A DNA stretch of 64,000 nucleotides from the NCBI GenBank assembly GCA_948144175.1, contig CANXME010002094.1:1-64000 (forward strand), read 5' to 3'. The position numbers and the translations under genes are program-made. The stretch comes from Closterium sp. NIES-65 (Eukaryota > Streptophyta > Zygnematophyceae > Desmidiales > Closteriaceae). Every line of letters begins with the position of its first letter. Position 1 is the first letter of the stretch. The notes below the pieces were generated by a model. It was not told the DNA's origin and ran no database searches. It saw only the letters and a program-made list of their open reading frames with translations. Shown here piece by piece: positions 12,333 through 24,100 of this stretch.

Positions 12333-13557
12333 CTCCCCTTTGCTTCTGGAGTGTCGCTGACGTGGCTCTGTCCACTCAGCAGCATGCAGTAGTCGAACTT
12401 CTGCTTTCCGAGCTTCTTGGTCAGGTAGTCAGCTGCCATCTCGGACGTGGGACAGTATGACAGCTCGAGCCTTCCCTTCTCGATCTCGTCCTTCACGAAG
12501 AAATGTCGCAGGGCGATGTGTTTTGTCCTGTTCGCGAAGCCGTTCTTGTTGGCGATGCGAATTGCCGACTGGTTGTCGCAGAACAGGGTAAAGTTGGGTA
12601 ACTCGGCTAACTTCGCTTCTTCCAGCAGTTCGCGAAGATAGAGTCCTTCCTTGGTGGCTGAGCAGAGTGCAATATATTCTGCTTCAGCTGACGAGAGAGC
12701 AATTAATTCCTGCTTGCTCGATTGCCAAGAGATGGGTCCGATAGGTTCGAGGCGGTAGATGTAGCCGGTGCGGGAGCGCCTATTGTTGGAGTCGCCAGCG
12801 TGATCCGAGTCGACGTAGCCGATTAACTTAGTCGGTGTGGTTGCGTTCTTGTAGTAAGTTAGGCCGATCGTTGGGGTGCTGACGAAGTAGTGAAGAGCGC
12901 GGTCGAGCTCCGCCAGATGTTCTACTTCAGGCTTCTTGAGGTAGGTGGCGAGCTGGCTTGCGGAGTATGAGAGGTCGGGTCGACAGATGACGGCTGCGAA
13001 GAGAAGACATCCCAGCTTCTTCTGGTAGTCTCGTATGCCGGCGGGCTTAAGTAGAGCGGAGCTTCCTTTGTCGCTCCCTGCCGTGTATCGGTATGGCGTG
13101 GAGATGGCTGTCGGTGTGAGCGTAAAGTGTTTGGCGATAGTGTCAGCATATTTCTCGGCGCTGAGGCCGAGGTACTGAGTGACGATAGATAAAACTGTGA
13201 GCGTGAGATCTCGATGCAACTCCCCTTCGAACCAGGTAGTGATGCCGTCAGTTGAGCCGATGTAGAGGAGATCGTCCACGTAGACGATTAGTAGGATGTA
13301 GTCGTCGCTTTTTGTGAGCCGGTACATGCCTTGATCGTGCGGTAGTTGCTTGAAGCAGATGCGGATGAGGCGAGCGTGCAGGTACTGTTGCCACAGTCGC
13401 GGAGCCTGCTTGATGCCGTAGAGTGACTTGAGTAGCTGGCAAACTTGGTTGGGTTCTCTGTAGGAGCCGTGCGGTAGCTCGACGAAAATTTCTGCATCAA
13501 CAGGTGCGTAGAGAAACGCGTTCGCGACGTCAATTTGTCGCAGCTTCTTCTTCTTCA

Positions 13558-13797
13558 TGTCAGAATTATATTCTTATTGTACCTGCGTGTAGTTCTAGCT
13601 GTAGTGTAGTTATTAACTTTGTAGGTGGTGCACCTCTTCATTTGTTTGCTATATGTACTCTTGTGCTATAGTGAAACCCTCATCATTCCCAATTCTCTCG
13701 ACACCCTTGGCACAACCAACTCGATCTTCCTTGGCCTAGGCTACTAAGCCTAGGCCGAACTATTCTCCTAACTACCTAATGTATTAGTTTTACAACA
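13558..13797 (+). repeat. 5' LTR of element F
   Basis: This 240-bp LTR begins TGTCAGAATTATATTC and ends TTTTACAACA. It contains a perfect inverted repeat at 13733-13756 with arms GGCCTAGGCT and AGCCTAGGCC and an ACTA loop. Confidence 0.94.
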
Positions 13798-14684
13798 TGG
13801 ATTCAGAGCATGTTTCGTCCTGGCCTGTGGGCCCGCCTTATGCTTCCGCTGCTGTTCTTTTCCGGTCGCGCGGCGATTTTCATTAATGTCCCGCCCTAGG
13901 ATGGCGAGTGACATCTACCCTGCCCGTCGTGCGCCCCGTGGCGTGCGACGGGGAACTACACTACCTACCTACCTGAACTGCCCGTCGCGTGCCCCGTGGC
14001 ACACGACGGTGCCCTGCCCGTCGTACGCCCCATGGCACGCGACGGTGCCCTACCCGTCGTGCGCCCCGTGGCGTGCGACGGTGCACTACCTACCTACCTA
14101 CCTGAGTCGCCGTGTACCAGCCCCTGGCGCACTCGGCGGCGTCTCACTCGCGCCTGCACTTGCTGCAGCCGCCCCTGCATCACCCGATGCCTGCCCTTGG
14201 AGCAGTCGCCCTCGCTCCTGCACTCGGTGCAGCCGCCATTACCCCACCCCGCACCTACACTCCCTGAAGCTGCCCCTGACCTACCCGCGCCAACCATCAG
14301 AAGCCGCTCTGCGGCTTTCTCCCCGCCCACCCCCTCCTCCTTCGTTTCCCTGCAGCCGTGGGGGGGAGGGTATGGGGGTGGCGGGTGTGGGGTGATGGGT
14401 GGTGTGCTCCCCTTTCCCTCCTCCTCCTTTCGTTCCCACTGCTGCAGCTGCCGCTAGGGGGAGGGTGTGAGGGTGTGGGGGGAGCCGGGGTAGTGGCACC
14501 GGGGTGGCAGGTGTGAGACCAACCAGCCGCCCTTCCTGAAGTTGGAGTGGGGGGAGAGAAAAGGGGTGGCAGGAGTGTCTGCCCCTTTCCTGCTGTACCT
14601 ACTGTTGCTGTTTTCTCTATCTGTGGTGTACCCTTGCAGGTTGTGTTCTGCACTTAGCTATTCCTGCATGCAGTTACGGGGGGA

Positions 14685-14924
14685 TGTCAGAATTATATTC
14701 TTATTGTACCTGCATGTAGTTCTAGCTGTAGTGTAGTTATTAACTTTGTAGGTGGTGCACCTCTTCATTTGTTTGCTATATGTACTCTTGTGCTATAGTG
14801 AAACCCTCATCATTCCCAATTCTCTCGACACCCTTGGCACAACCAACTCGATCTTCCTTGGCCTAGGCTACTAAGCCTAGGCCGAACTATTCTCCTAACT
14901 ACCTAATGTATTAGTTTTACAACA
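14685..14924 (+). repeat. 3' LTR of element F
   Basis: This is the second 240-bp LTR, nearly identical to the first, with the same hairpin at 14860-14883. CTTCA follows it as the right target repeat. Confidence 0.94.
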
Positions 14925-17900
14925 CTTCATGGCGGGGATTGCAAGGAGAATGCGTAGTGAGGTGGGGCGGCTAACCGGAGCGAAATTTTCGGTGAAGTCT
15001 CGTCCGTGTTCTTGGTCGAAGCCGCGTACAACCCAGCGAGCTTTAAATTTGTCAATGGTGCCGTCACCCTTTGTCTTCACACGGAAGACCCACTTCCCGG
15101 TGAGCACTGTCTTGTTCCGTGCCACGCCGATAGGAACCACTTTCCACGTGTTGCGTTCCTCCAGTGCCTTCAGCTCCTTGTCCATGGCTTCGCGCCATTT
15201 TTCCTTATGCTCCCCCCCCCCAGAGCCTGTTGAGCTGTCGCAGGCTCTTTAGGAATGGCGGTGCCGTGGACTGCGGTGACGAGTCCGAGAATTTGCAGTC
15301 CACTCTGTGTGTAGCGGGGAAGATTTGCGTCCTCGGGATAAGCTGCTTGATCTCCCGCTTCTGGATAAGGTATGAAGTTCGGTCCTACTCGTTCTGCTTC
15401 GTTGGTGTTGACTGTCGCAGGTGTTACGTAACCGTTGTCGGCGAAATAGTAGAAGGTTTCACCGTTGACATTTCCGCGAGGGTTATCTTCATCCATGGGA
15501 ACGTCGACGGAGCAGAACGGAAGAGGTCCGGCTTCTTCTGATGCGTTGTCCACATTCTGCTCGTCCCAGTCAGCTTCGTCCGCTGCTGAGGCGAAGGCTC
15601 GGTCACCGCGAAAACCACCTGTGGGATCCTGGTCTTCTTGCAGGTTGGCAAGGTATGTCTGGAGCATGAGTCGTTCGTAGAAAATTACATCATGTGCTGC
15701 TACTGTTTCCTTGGAATGGACGTCGAAGATTTTCCACGCGTTGTAGTTCTTTTCGACTCCCAGGTGTAATCCCCACTGTGCTCGTTGAGAAAATCGGCCC
15801 GCTCGTGCTGCTGGGGGTCGGTACTGTACCATGCATCCGAATACTCGTAACATTTTTGTGCTGCCCTGTTTCCCTGTCCATAGCAGATGCGGTGATGCGT
15901 TGTTTGGAAGCGATGATGACGAGAGCAAGTTGTGCAGCATGACGGCGTGGTCCATTGCCGCAGGCCACTGGTGGTTGGGTAGCCGCATGCTACGTAACAG
16001 TTTGCGCATGCTGTTCTGCAAGGTCCTGTTAATTATTTCTGCTACACCTTGCTGCTGATGGGCGTAGGGAAGGGAGATGAGCCGCTTGATTCCCCTTTCC
16101 GCCAGGTACTGCTTGAATCGCTGAGAGGTGTATTCTCCTCCTCCGTCTGACTGGAAGCTTTTTAGTTTCACGCCCGATTCTCTCTCTACTACTGGTAGCC
16201 AGGCAACGAAGGCTTCGAATGCCATGTCGCGGCTTTGGAGGTTTAGGTGCCAGACGTAACGGGTGGCGGCGTCGATGAAGGTGATTGTATAGTTGTATAT
16301 TACTTGTCCTGGTTCCCGATTGAACAGGATGTCGCTATACACCTTCTCGAGTGGTGCGTACGCGGGTGCGCTCGGGTTGTGATGAGACGCAAACGGTCAA
16401 TGTGGTAAGTCACCTTCAGGGCAGGTGAGGCACGTTCCGCGGACTCGTTGAAGTTCTCGTCCGTCGGTCAGTAGGAGTGAGTCCTTGTCGAGTACTCCTG
16501 CTCTTATCGTATTGTTTAATACTGTGTTGCTTGGGTGTCCCATCCTTGCGTGCCAGGTGCTTTCGTCGGCGCGATGTCCGGGTGATCGTTGGTACATATC
16601 GGAGTTGGAGTAGAAGTTGGCGGTGAAGTTGGCGCTACGATGAACTTCTCGTGGTGCTGGGTGTAGTTGTTGCGCGGGTGTCGGTGGTGTGTCGTCGATG
16701 AGGAGCGGTGTCGTTGAAGGACCAGCGATTGGTGTTGACGTTCCTGCTGCTGCCGTTGATGGTTCTGCTACTGCCGATGTTTTCTCTGTTGCTGCCGATG
16801 TTGTCGCTGCTGCTGCCGATGTTGTCTCTGCTGCTGCCGGTGTTGTCTTTGCTGCTGCTGATGTTGTCTCTGCTGCTGCCGATGTTGTCTCTGCTGCTGC
16901 TGATTTTGTCTGAATTGTTGCTAACGCCCTTGTTCTTTCTGCTTCGAGGATGGTGTGTGAATACCAGAAGCCTTCTGGACTGAATTCTGGATCAAGGTCT
17001 GGAGGGTGTGTCCAGTTGGTGAAGTTAACAATGGCTTCGCTGTCGGCAGTGCCAAGATCAGGAACAAAGTCAAGAACGAAGACGTTGTTCTTGAGGACCG
17101 CCTTGCCGATGTAGAGTCCTCCTTTCCCGTGATACTGCTTAAATTCTTGGGTGGTGCTGTCTGCTTCGAGGTGAATCCCTTTCTCCATTAGCTGACTGAC
17201 GCTCAGTAAGTTGTAGCCGAGTCCCTCCGCGATCAGTACTTTTGACATCTGCAGTATAACGTTTGTTTCCCTTGACTGAAGTTGAACTACGCCTTGTCGT
17301 CGTGTTCGCAGGTTCTGATTGTTGGCGACTGTAATGACAACTTCGCGTTGAAGTTGGTGTTCTCGTTGAACAAAGCGTCCCGAGGAGCACATGTGCTGTC
17401 CACAGCAACTGTCCAAGAACCATGTGTCCTTTCCGGATGGTTCGCTTTGGGTGATGGCGGCGTATGTCGGGTTCGGCTGAAGTGACTCGCGGCGGGGTGT
17501 GGTTTCGTCGAGTTGTTCTTCCGGTGAGTAGTGTGGTGGTGACTCGGTGATGCAGGAGTCACTCAGCTTTGCCATGCAGCTGACGATGTTTCTTGCTCCT
17601 TGTGCAGGTTGTCCTGTTGAGGTCGTTGAGGCTTGAATCTGAGTCGTGGGATTTGCTTGCGTTAAGGCGATTTGGCTGCTTGAAGGTCGAAGTTGCCGCT
17701 GTGGAGTTGTTGACTGTTGACGATTCAGGCAGTGCGTACGCGGGTGTCCTGAAGTTTTGCAGATGTGGCAGAACGGAGGTACTGGCTTCGGTTGTTGCTG
17801 CTGGTTGTTGTTGTTGTTGTTGTAGCGTCGCTGAGTGTGGAACGCGAATTCCGGTGCTGATGTCTTCTTTTTGTTTCGTTCTTCTTGCAGGTCCATGTCT

Positions 17901-18941
17901 TGCTGCTCGGCGTGGATTTCGGCGCAGAGCGCTGCTTCGGAGATTCTTCCGTGAGCTCGGAGAATGGCCTTTGTGGCGCGCCATTGAGGACCGAGGCCGC
18001 CGATGATGACTGTCACGAAGGCGTCTTCAGAAATCGACCCTCCGCATCGAAGAAGCTTGTCGCGCAACTCGCGACATCGACTGATATACGCCATTCCTTT
18101 CTCCCCTGGTGTCATTTCAACCGTTATCAGTTGTGCCATTAACCGACTTTGGCTTACGCTATCTGTTGCTTGATACAGGCTCTTCAGGTGGTTGTACGCG
18201 AGCTCCGCGGAGTTGCCGTAACCTCGGCAAGACCTTATATTCTGCTGTTGAGTCGGGGTGATATTCCTCAGTAGGATCGTGTACGCCATCATTAACTGAT
18301 AGGTGTACTGCTGCTTCTCGTACTGTGTGCCGTTTGTTGGGTATGGCAGAGACCCGTCGAAGAACCCGAGTATCTGCGCGCCTTCCATCATCAGCTCGAA
18401 CTCGAACGACCAGGTGAAGAAGTCCTTTCCATCGAAGGGTCTTGACGTCTGCATCTTCAGAACGTGTGCAAACTGCGACTGAACTTGTAATGCATCCAGT
18501 GATTTTTCTTGTCCAGGTGAAGGTTGTGGGTGTGGCATAAAGCTGATGGACCCGCGCTCGTACGGAGCAAAGATAGGCTGCTGTTGTTGATTTCCTCGTG
18601 CATATGATGAGCCGTCGAGACTCATGGGTGTTGCTCCGTTGTTGTTGCTGTTGTGTGACTGCGCAGGTGCCGATTGCTGGTGTTGCTCATAGAAGGACAT
18701 GAAGGAGAAAAACTTCTCCATCATGCTCTGGTCGAAGTCTGCAGGTTGATTCACGGGAGTCTCGGTAGATGTTGCTCTGGGTCTTGTTGCCGTGCCCTCC
18801 TCCGTCTGTAGGCCAGAGGTAGGAGGTGGAGTAGGAGTAGTGCCCTGGGAGCCGGTGGAGTTGTTCCTTTCCTTTTGTGTAGCCATGCTGATTGATACTG
18901 TCGGTATAGAAGTTGATTTCCCCCTGATTGCTCTCATACCA

Positions 18942-19021
18942 TGTTGGGCTGAAAAGCCCCTTAGGATCTTTGCAGGGGTGAACTCTGGGTAGAGTTGGTG
19001 TAGTAGCGGAAGCGTTAATTA
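18942..19021 (-). repeat. 5' LTR of element C, first piece
   Basis: These are the 80 bp of the element C 5' LTR that lie left of the insertion of element D. The remainder is 32381-32748. The last five bases, AATTA (19017-19021), pair with AATTT at 32381-32385 as the target repeat of D, with one mismatch. Confidence 0.93.
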
Positions 19022-19456
19022 TGTTGGGAACAAACAATCTTAAGCGCCTCTGTCGTGTCGAAACACTAAGACACAAGCGAAGCAGCGCATATGGAGGCAC
19101 CAGCGAGTCAACCCTCGGAGGTTGATGTAACTGCTGGAGGTTACGTGAAAGTCAAAGGTCAGCGACCTTTGACCTGACAAATGCAGCGCGACAGCAAGGA
19201 CACACAACTGACTCGACATTGAGCAGTTGTCCGAGTCGCACTGTATCGAACCGCAACAGTAAAGTAGTTATAATGTCTCTTCATATTCTCTGTATTCATA
19301 TATATATACTTGTATCTCTTTGCTTTAATCAACTTACTTTGCCCTCACATACTAGCGCAAGGTGGTTCAAATACCTTACTTAAAACGCTTCCGCTACTAC
19401 ATCACTTTACTCAGACTTGAACTCTACCAAAGATCCTAAAGGGCACTCAGCCCAAC
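19022..19456 (+). repeat. 5' LTR of element D
   Basis: This 435-bp LTR runs from TGTTGGGAACAAACAA to TCAGCCCAACA. The conserved family hairpin lies at 19151-19173, and an AT-rich stretch with TATATATATA (about 19300) could hold a promoter TATA box. Confidence 0.95.
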
Positions 19457-21046
19457 ATGGTATGAGAGCAGGTTAGAGTTAAATCATTTCTCCTCAATAC
19501 TTAATACACCAAGAGATATTTCTACTAGAAAGGAGAGGAGCTCCTCCAACGGCTCTCCTGGTACTACTCCTACTCCACCTCCTGCCTCTGGCCTACAGAC
19601 AGAGGAAGGTACAACAACGAGACCGGCAGCTGGGTCTACTGAAACACCCGCAAACCAAGGCGTGGGCTTCGATCCAAGCATGATGGAGAAATTCTTCTCC
19701 TTCATGTCCTTCTACGAGCAGCATCAGCAAGGAGGACCTGTGCAATCAAACAACAGCAACAACAACAACAACGTGACGCCCATGAGTCTCGATGGCTCAT
19801 CCTACGCACGCGGGAATCAACAACAGCAACCTACCTTTGCTCCGTACGAGCCTCAGCGCGGCTCCATCAGCTTCATGCCACAACCACAACCTGCACCGGG
19901 ACAAGAGAGAACGCTGGATGCACTAAAAGTTCAGACGCAGTTCGCGCACGTTCTAAAACTGCAAACGACAAAACCCTTCGACGGGAAGGACTTCTTCACC
20001 TGGTCATTCAAATTTGAACTGATGATGGAAGGAGCGCAAATCCTCGGCTTCTTCGACGGGTCCCTGCCATACCCAACAAACGGCACACAGTATGAGAAGC
20101 AGCAGTACACCTATCAATCAATGATGGCGTACACGATACTGCTGAGGAACATCACTCCATCTCAACAACAAAACATTCGGTCTTACCGAGGCTACGGCAA
20201 CTCCGCGGAGCTCGCGTACAATCACTTGAAGACCCTGTATCAAGCAACAGACAGCGTAAACCAAAGTCGGTTAATGGCGCAGCTAACTACCATCGAAATG
20301 AAATCGGGCGAGAAGGGAATGGCGTATATCAGCCGCTGCCGCGAGCTGCGCGACAAGCTTCTTCGATGTGGAGGATCAATTTCAGAAGACGCCTTCGTCA
20401 CGGTTGTCATCGGCGGTCTTCGTCCTCACTGCCGCTCCACTCGCGCCATACTACGAGCCCATGGGAAAATCTCTGAAGCGGCACTTTGCGCCGAAATCCA
20501 CGCCGAACAGCAAGACATGGACCTGCAAGAAGAACGACAAAGGAGAAAGGTGTCAGTGCCCGAATTCGCGTTTCACACTCAACGGCGCTACAACAACAAC
20601 AATCGACCGAAATTCATACCTCCGTTCTGCCACCTTTGCAAGACTTCAGGGCATCCTCGAACGCACTGCCCAAATCGACAACGCCAACTTCGCCCTTCAA
20701 GTAGTCAAGTCACTTCAACGCAAGCAAACCCGACAACTTCAGTCCACGTCTCAACAACATCAACGGGACAACCTGCAAAAGAAACAAGAAACATCGTCAG
20801 CTGCATGGCAAGGCTCAGTGACTCCTGCACAACTGAGTCACCACCATATTACTCACCAGAAGAACAACTCGACAACAGTACGCCTCGCCGCGAGTCACTT
20901 CAACCAAACCCGACGTACGTCGCCATCGCTCAAAGCGAGCCGTCCGGAAAGGATACATGGTTCTTGGACAGTTGCTGCGGACAACACATGTGTTCCTCAG
21001 GACGTTTCGTTCAACGCGAGCACCAACTTCAACGAGAAGTCGTCAT

Positions 21047-21177
21047 TGTGAAGCAAGGAAAACAGGAATGAAATGACTAAGTCAGAGTTGGGTACAAATA
21101 CAACCCTAGAAAGCTGTACCCCATATGTGCTACCCCACTATAGCCTACAAACATGCATCAGTCATAATACTCTGACA
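21047..21177 (-). repeat. 3' LTR of element E
   Basis: This 131-bp LTR is shown reversed (TGTGAAGCAAGGAAAAC...ATACTCTGACA) and is identical to 28242-28372. Confidence 0.95.
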
Positions 21178-24100
21178 CACCCCCATAGGCAAAGTGGGGG
21201 AGAACAAGGGGTCACAAGACCAGTCAAGCAAAGCAAAGCAAAGCAAGCTCAGGGTGGATCAAAACGTCACCACACAGTCCGAGCACAAGAGCAGGGCCAG
21301 AGGCCAGTTCACATGCAGGAGTACAGACATATATATAAAACTAGACAAGCAAGAGCAGGTATATATATATGTCACAGTACAAGTGAAGTCAAGAGGAGAG
21401 CAAGTGAGGCAAGACAGGTACAAGACCCAGCTGGGTGCAAAAGCGCTGATGGTCACAAGGCGCGAGTGCCTTGGTGAACACATCAGCAGTGTTGGCCTCA
21501 GAGGCCACGTACGCAAGTCGCAACTGACCACGCTGCTGCAGCTCACGAGCAAGGAAGTAGCGGAGAGCAATGTGCTTCGTTCTGTGCTCCAAGCGCTGCT
21601 CTCGACACAAGGCCAGCATGGCCTTGTTGTCTACATACAGCACTGGAGGAGAACGAGGCGGCTCTCCAAGGTCAGTCAGCAGGTAGGTGAGCCAGCGAAG
21701 CTCCTGTGCAGCCATGGCCCCGGCGTAGATCTCAGCCTCACAACTGGAGCCGAGTTCCGAAGACGAGCGAGTAGACCGCCACGAGACAGAGCCGGAACCA
21801 AGGCTGAAGGTGTAACCCTGTGACGACCGCTGCGTAGCCTGGTCGTCAGCCCAAGAAGCGTCCGCGTGGCCGGTAAGGACCACTGGACTCCACCCTCCAA
21901 GCACTAGCCCCATGCCCGACGTACTGCACAGGTAGCGCAATACCCTCTTCGCTGCAGCCATGTGCTCTGGTCTGTGTCTCCCAAGAGCAACATAGCGTGC
22001 AAGAATGCTCAGAGGGTATGCAAGGTCAGGTCGTGTGCAGGTCATCAGGTACATGAGGCAGCCAACAAGCTCTGCATACGGACCACTCGACTCTACGGAC
22101 TCATCCGAAGGCAGAGCTGAGAGTGAGTGGCGAGTAGGCAGAGGAGTGGCCTGAGGCGAGGAGTACGTGAAGCCGAAGCACTGAAGGACCTGCTGCACCA
22201 TGTGTGACTGAGTCAAGGTAATGGTGCGGCGTGCTCTGTCCCGAGTGATCTGCAAGCCAAGGTAGCTGCGCAGTTCACCCAGGTCTGTGCACGTGTGTCT
22301 CTTCAGCAGCTCGGACTTCACGTAGGCGAGTCCAGCAGTGTCAGCTGTGGCAAAGACCAAGTCGTCGACGTACACGAGGATGTAGAACGGCGGCAGGGAA
22401 GTGTCGGTGCGAAGAAACAGCGACGGGTCAGCAGTAGAAGGAGCAAACCCAAGAGCCGCAAGCGTAGTCCTCAGTGTGTCGTGCCACTCACGCGGTGCCT
22501 GGCGGAGACCGTAGACTGGCCGTCGGAGGCTCCAATGGGTGCCAGGAGGGAAAGTCCCAGTGAAGCCAGGTGGACGGCGAAGCCAGATCTCCTCGTGCAG
22601 GCTACCCTGCAAGAACGCAGTGCTGAAGTCGAGAGAGTGAAGCTCGTAGTCGCGCTGAGCGGCTATGTGCAGCAGCACCCGAAGAGTAGTCATCTTCGGG
22701 GTGGGAGAGAAGGTCTGAAAGTAGTCAACTCCCTGCCGCTGACTGAAGCCACGAGCAACGTACCGTGCCTTGAAGACAGGTGGAGAGCCCGGCGGCCGCT
22801 TCACCCTGAAGATCCACATGCCACTGACGATGTTCGCCCCAGGAGGGGGAACCGCGTCAACGTAGGTGCCTGTGGACTTCCAGGAAGCCATCTCTGCATC
22901 CATAGCTGCCTGCCACTGAGAGGAGTAGGGACCCTCTACGGCCTCCGCGTAAGAACGCGGAGTCGGGATGTCAAGTGCATCCGGGTCTCCCTCAGGGGCA
23001 AGCAGTACAGACGCGAGATGAGGTGAAGCAGCCGCTAGACACTGTAACTCCTCCTGCCTGTCCTCTAGGACGTCCGTGCCAAGAGCACACTCACCCTCGA
23101 CGGACGGAGGACAGACAGACGCAGACTCAGCAACAAGACTAGCAGCGTAGTCGAGACGACAGCGAGCAGCAAAGTCGACGAGCTCAGCGACTAGAGCAGA
23201 CGCAGCAGTGGACTCAAAAGAGGGGTCAGTGACGACAGTAGCAAGCAGACGCGTGACAGTAGGACTGGCAGCACGAAGAGAGTCCGACTCAGGGTCGGCA
23301 AGCACAGGAAGAGAGGACTCAGGAGGAGAAGGCAAAGGGGCACGTAGAGGAGCAGTGGACGGACGCAAAGACATCCGGTGCGTGCCAGGGACAGGAGGAG
23401 GACGCTGACGCGAACTGCGACCACTAGCACGAGCAGCACGAACAGGCGACGCGGGACGAGACGCAGGCTCACGACGCTCAGCAAGACCTCCAGTAGGACC
23501 AGTGTAAGGAGAGGGAGCAGGCAGTGGAGAGGAAGGCTCCAGCAGGGACTGCGACTGGACAGGCGGTGGACCCTCTACTGGAGGAGAAAGACCAAGAACC
23601 TGCTGCAGGAGCGGAACGAAGTACGGCCGAGGCCGCGCGGCAGCTCCAGACTCAGCAGGGACAGCACCAGCACCCTCAGCGACAGCACCAGCGCCACCCA
23701 CACCTCCAGCGGCAGGACCAACATTAGTAGGCTCAGCACCAACGCCCTCAGCAGCTCCAGCTCCAGAAGGACCCGCAGGTCCAGCAGCCCCGGGACCGGC
23801 AGCACCCGCACCCTCGACGGTCGAAGAAGCTCCAGCTCCAGCTCCAGCAGCACCTCCAGACTCAGCAGCACGCCTCCAGCGGCGAGCGAACCACTCGCGC
23901 AGCTCCTGTGGAGAGAGGGGCTCCCGCCGAGACGCAGCAGCAGGAGAAACCCCAGGCTCAGCAGCTCCAGACGCAGCACCCCCAGGCTCAGCAGCTCCCA
24001 GCTCAGCACCCCCAGGCTCAGCAGCTCCCGACCCAGCACCCCCAGACCCAGCACCTCCAGGCACAGCACCCCCCGGCTCAGCACCCCCAGGCTCCGCACC

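Larger units (their letters stand above)
13558..14924 (+). mobile_element. Small non-coding LTR element (TRIM/LARD-like, element F)
   Basis: The 1,367-bp element has two 240-bp LTRs (13558-13797 and 14685-14924) that differ at only one position by eye, a sign of recent insertion. A primer-binding site (TGGATTCAGAGC) follows the left LTR at 13798 and a polypurine tract (ACGGGGGGA) precedes the right LTR. The target repeat CTTCA occurs at 13553-13557 and 14925-14929. The 887-bp interior shows no recognisable gag, protease, integrase or reverse transcriptase. It holds repeats on the theme CGTCGTGCGCCCCGTGGC and a GC-rich stretch. By structure it is a short non-autonomous LTR retrotransposon that would rely on another element's proteins. 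It sits inside the pol region of element C. Confidence 0.93.

Noticed and set aside
13886-14457. Open frames of 169 and 153 codons within element F
   Set aside because: They are repetitive, without gag or pol motifs, and appear to be chance products of GC-rich repeats in a non-coding LTR element.
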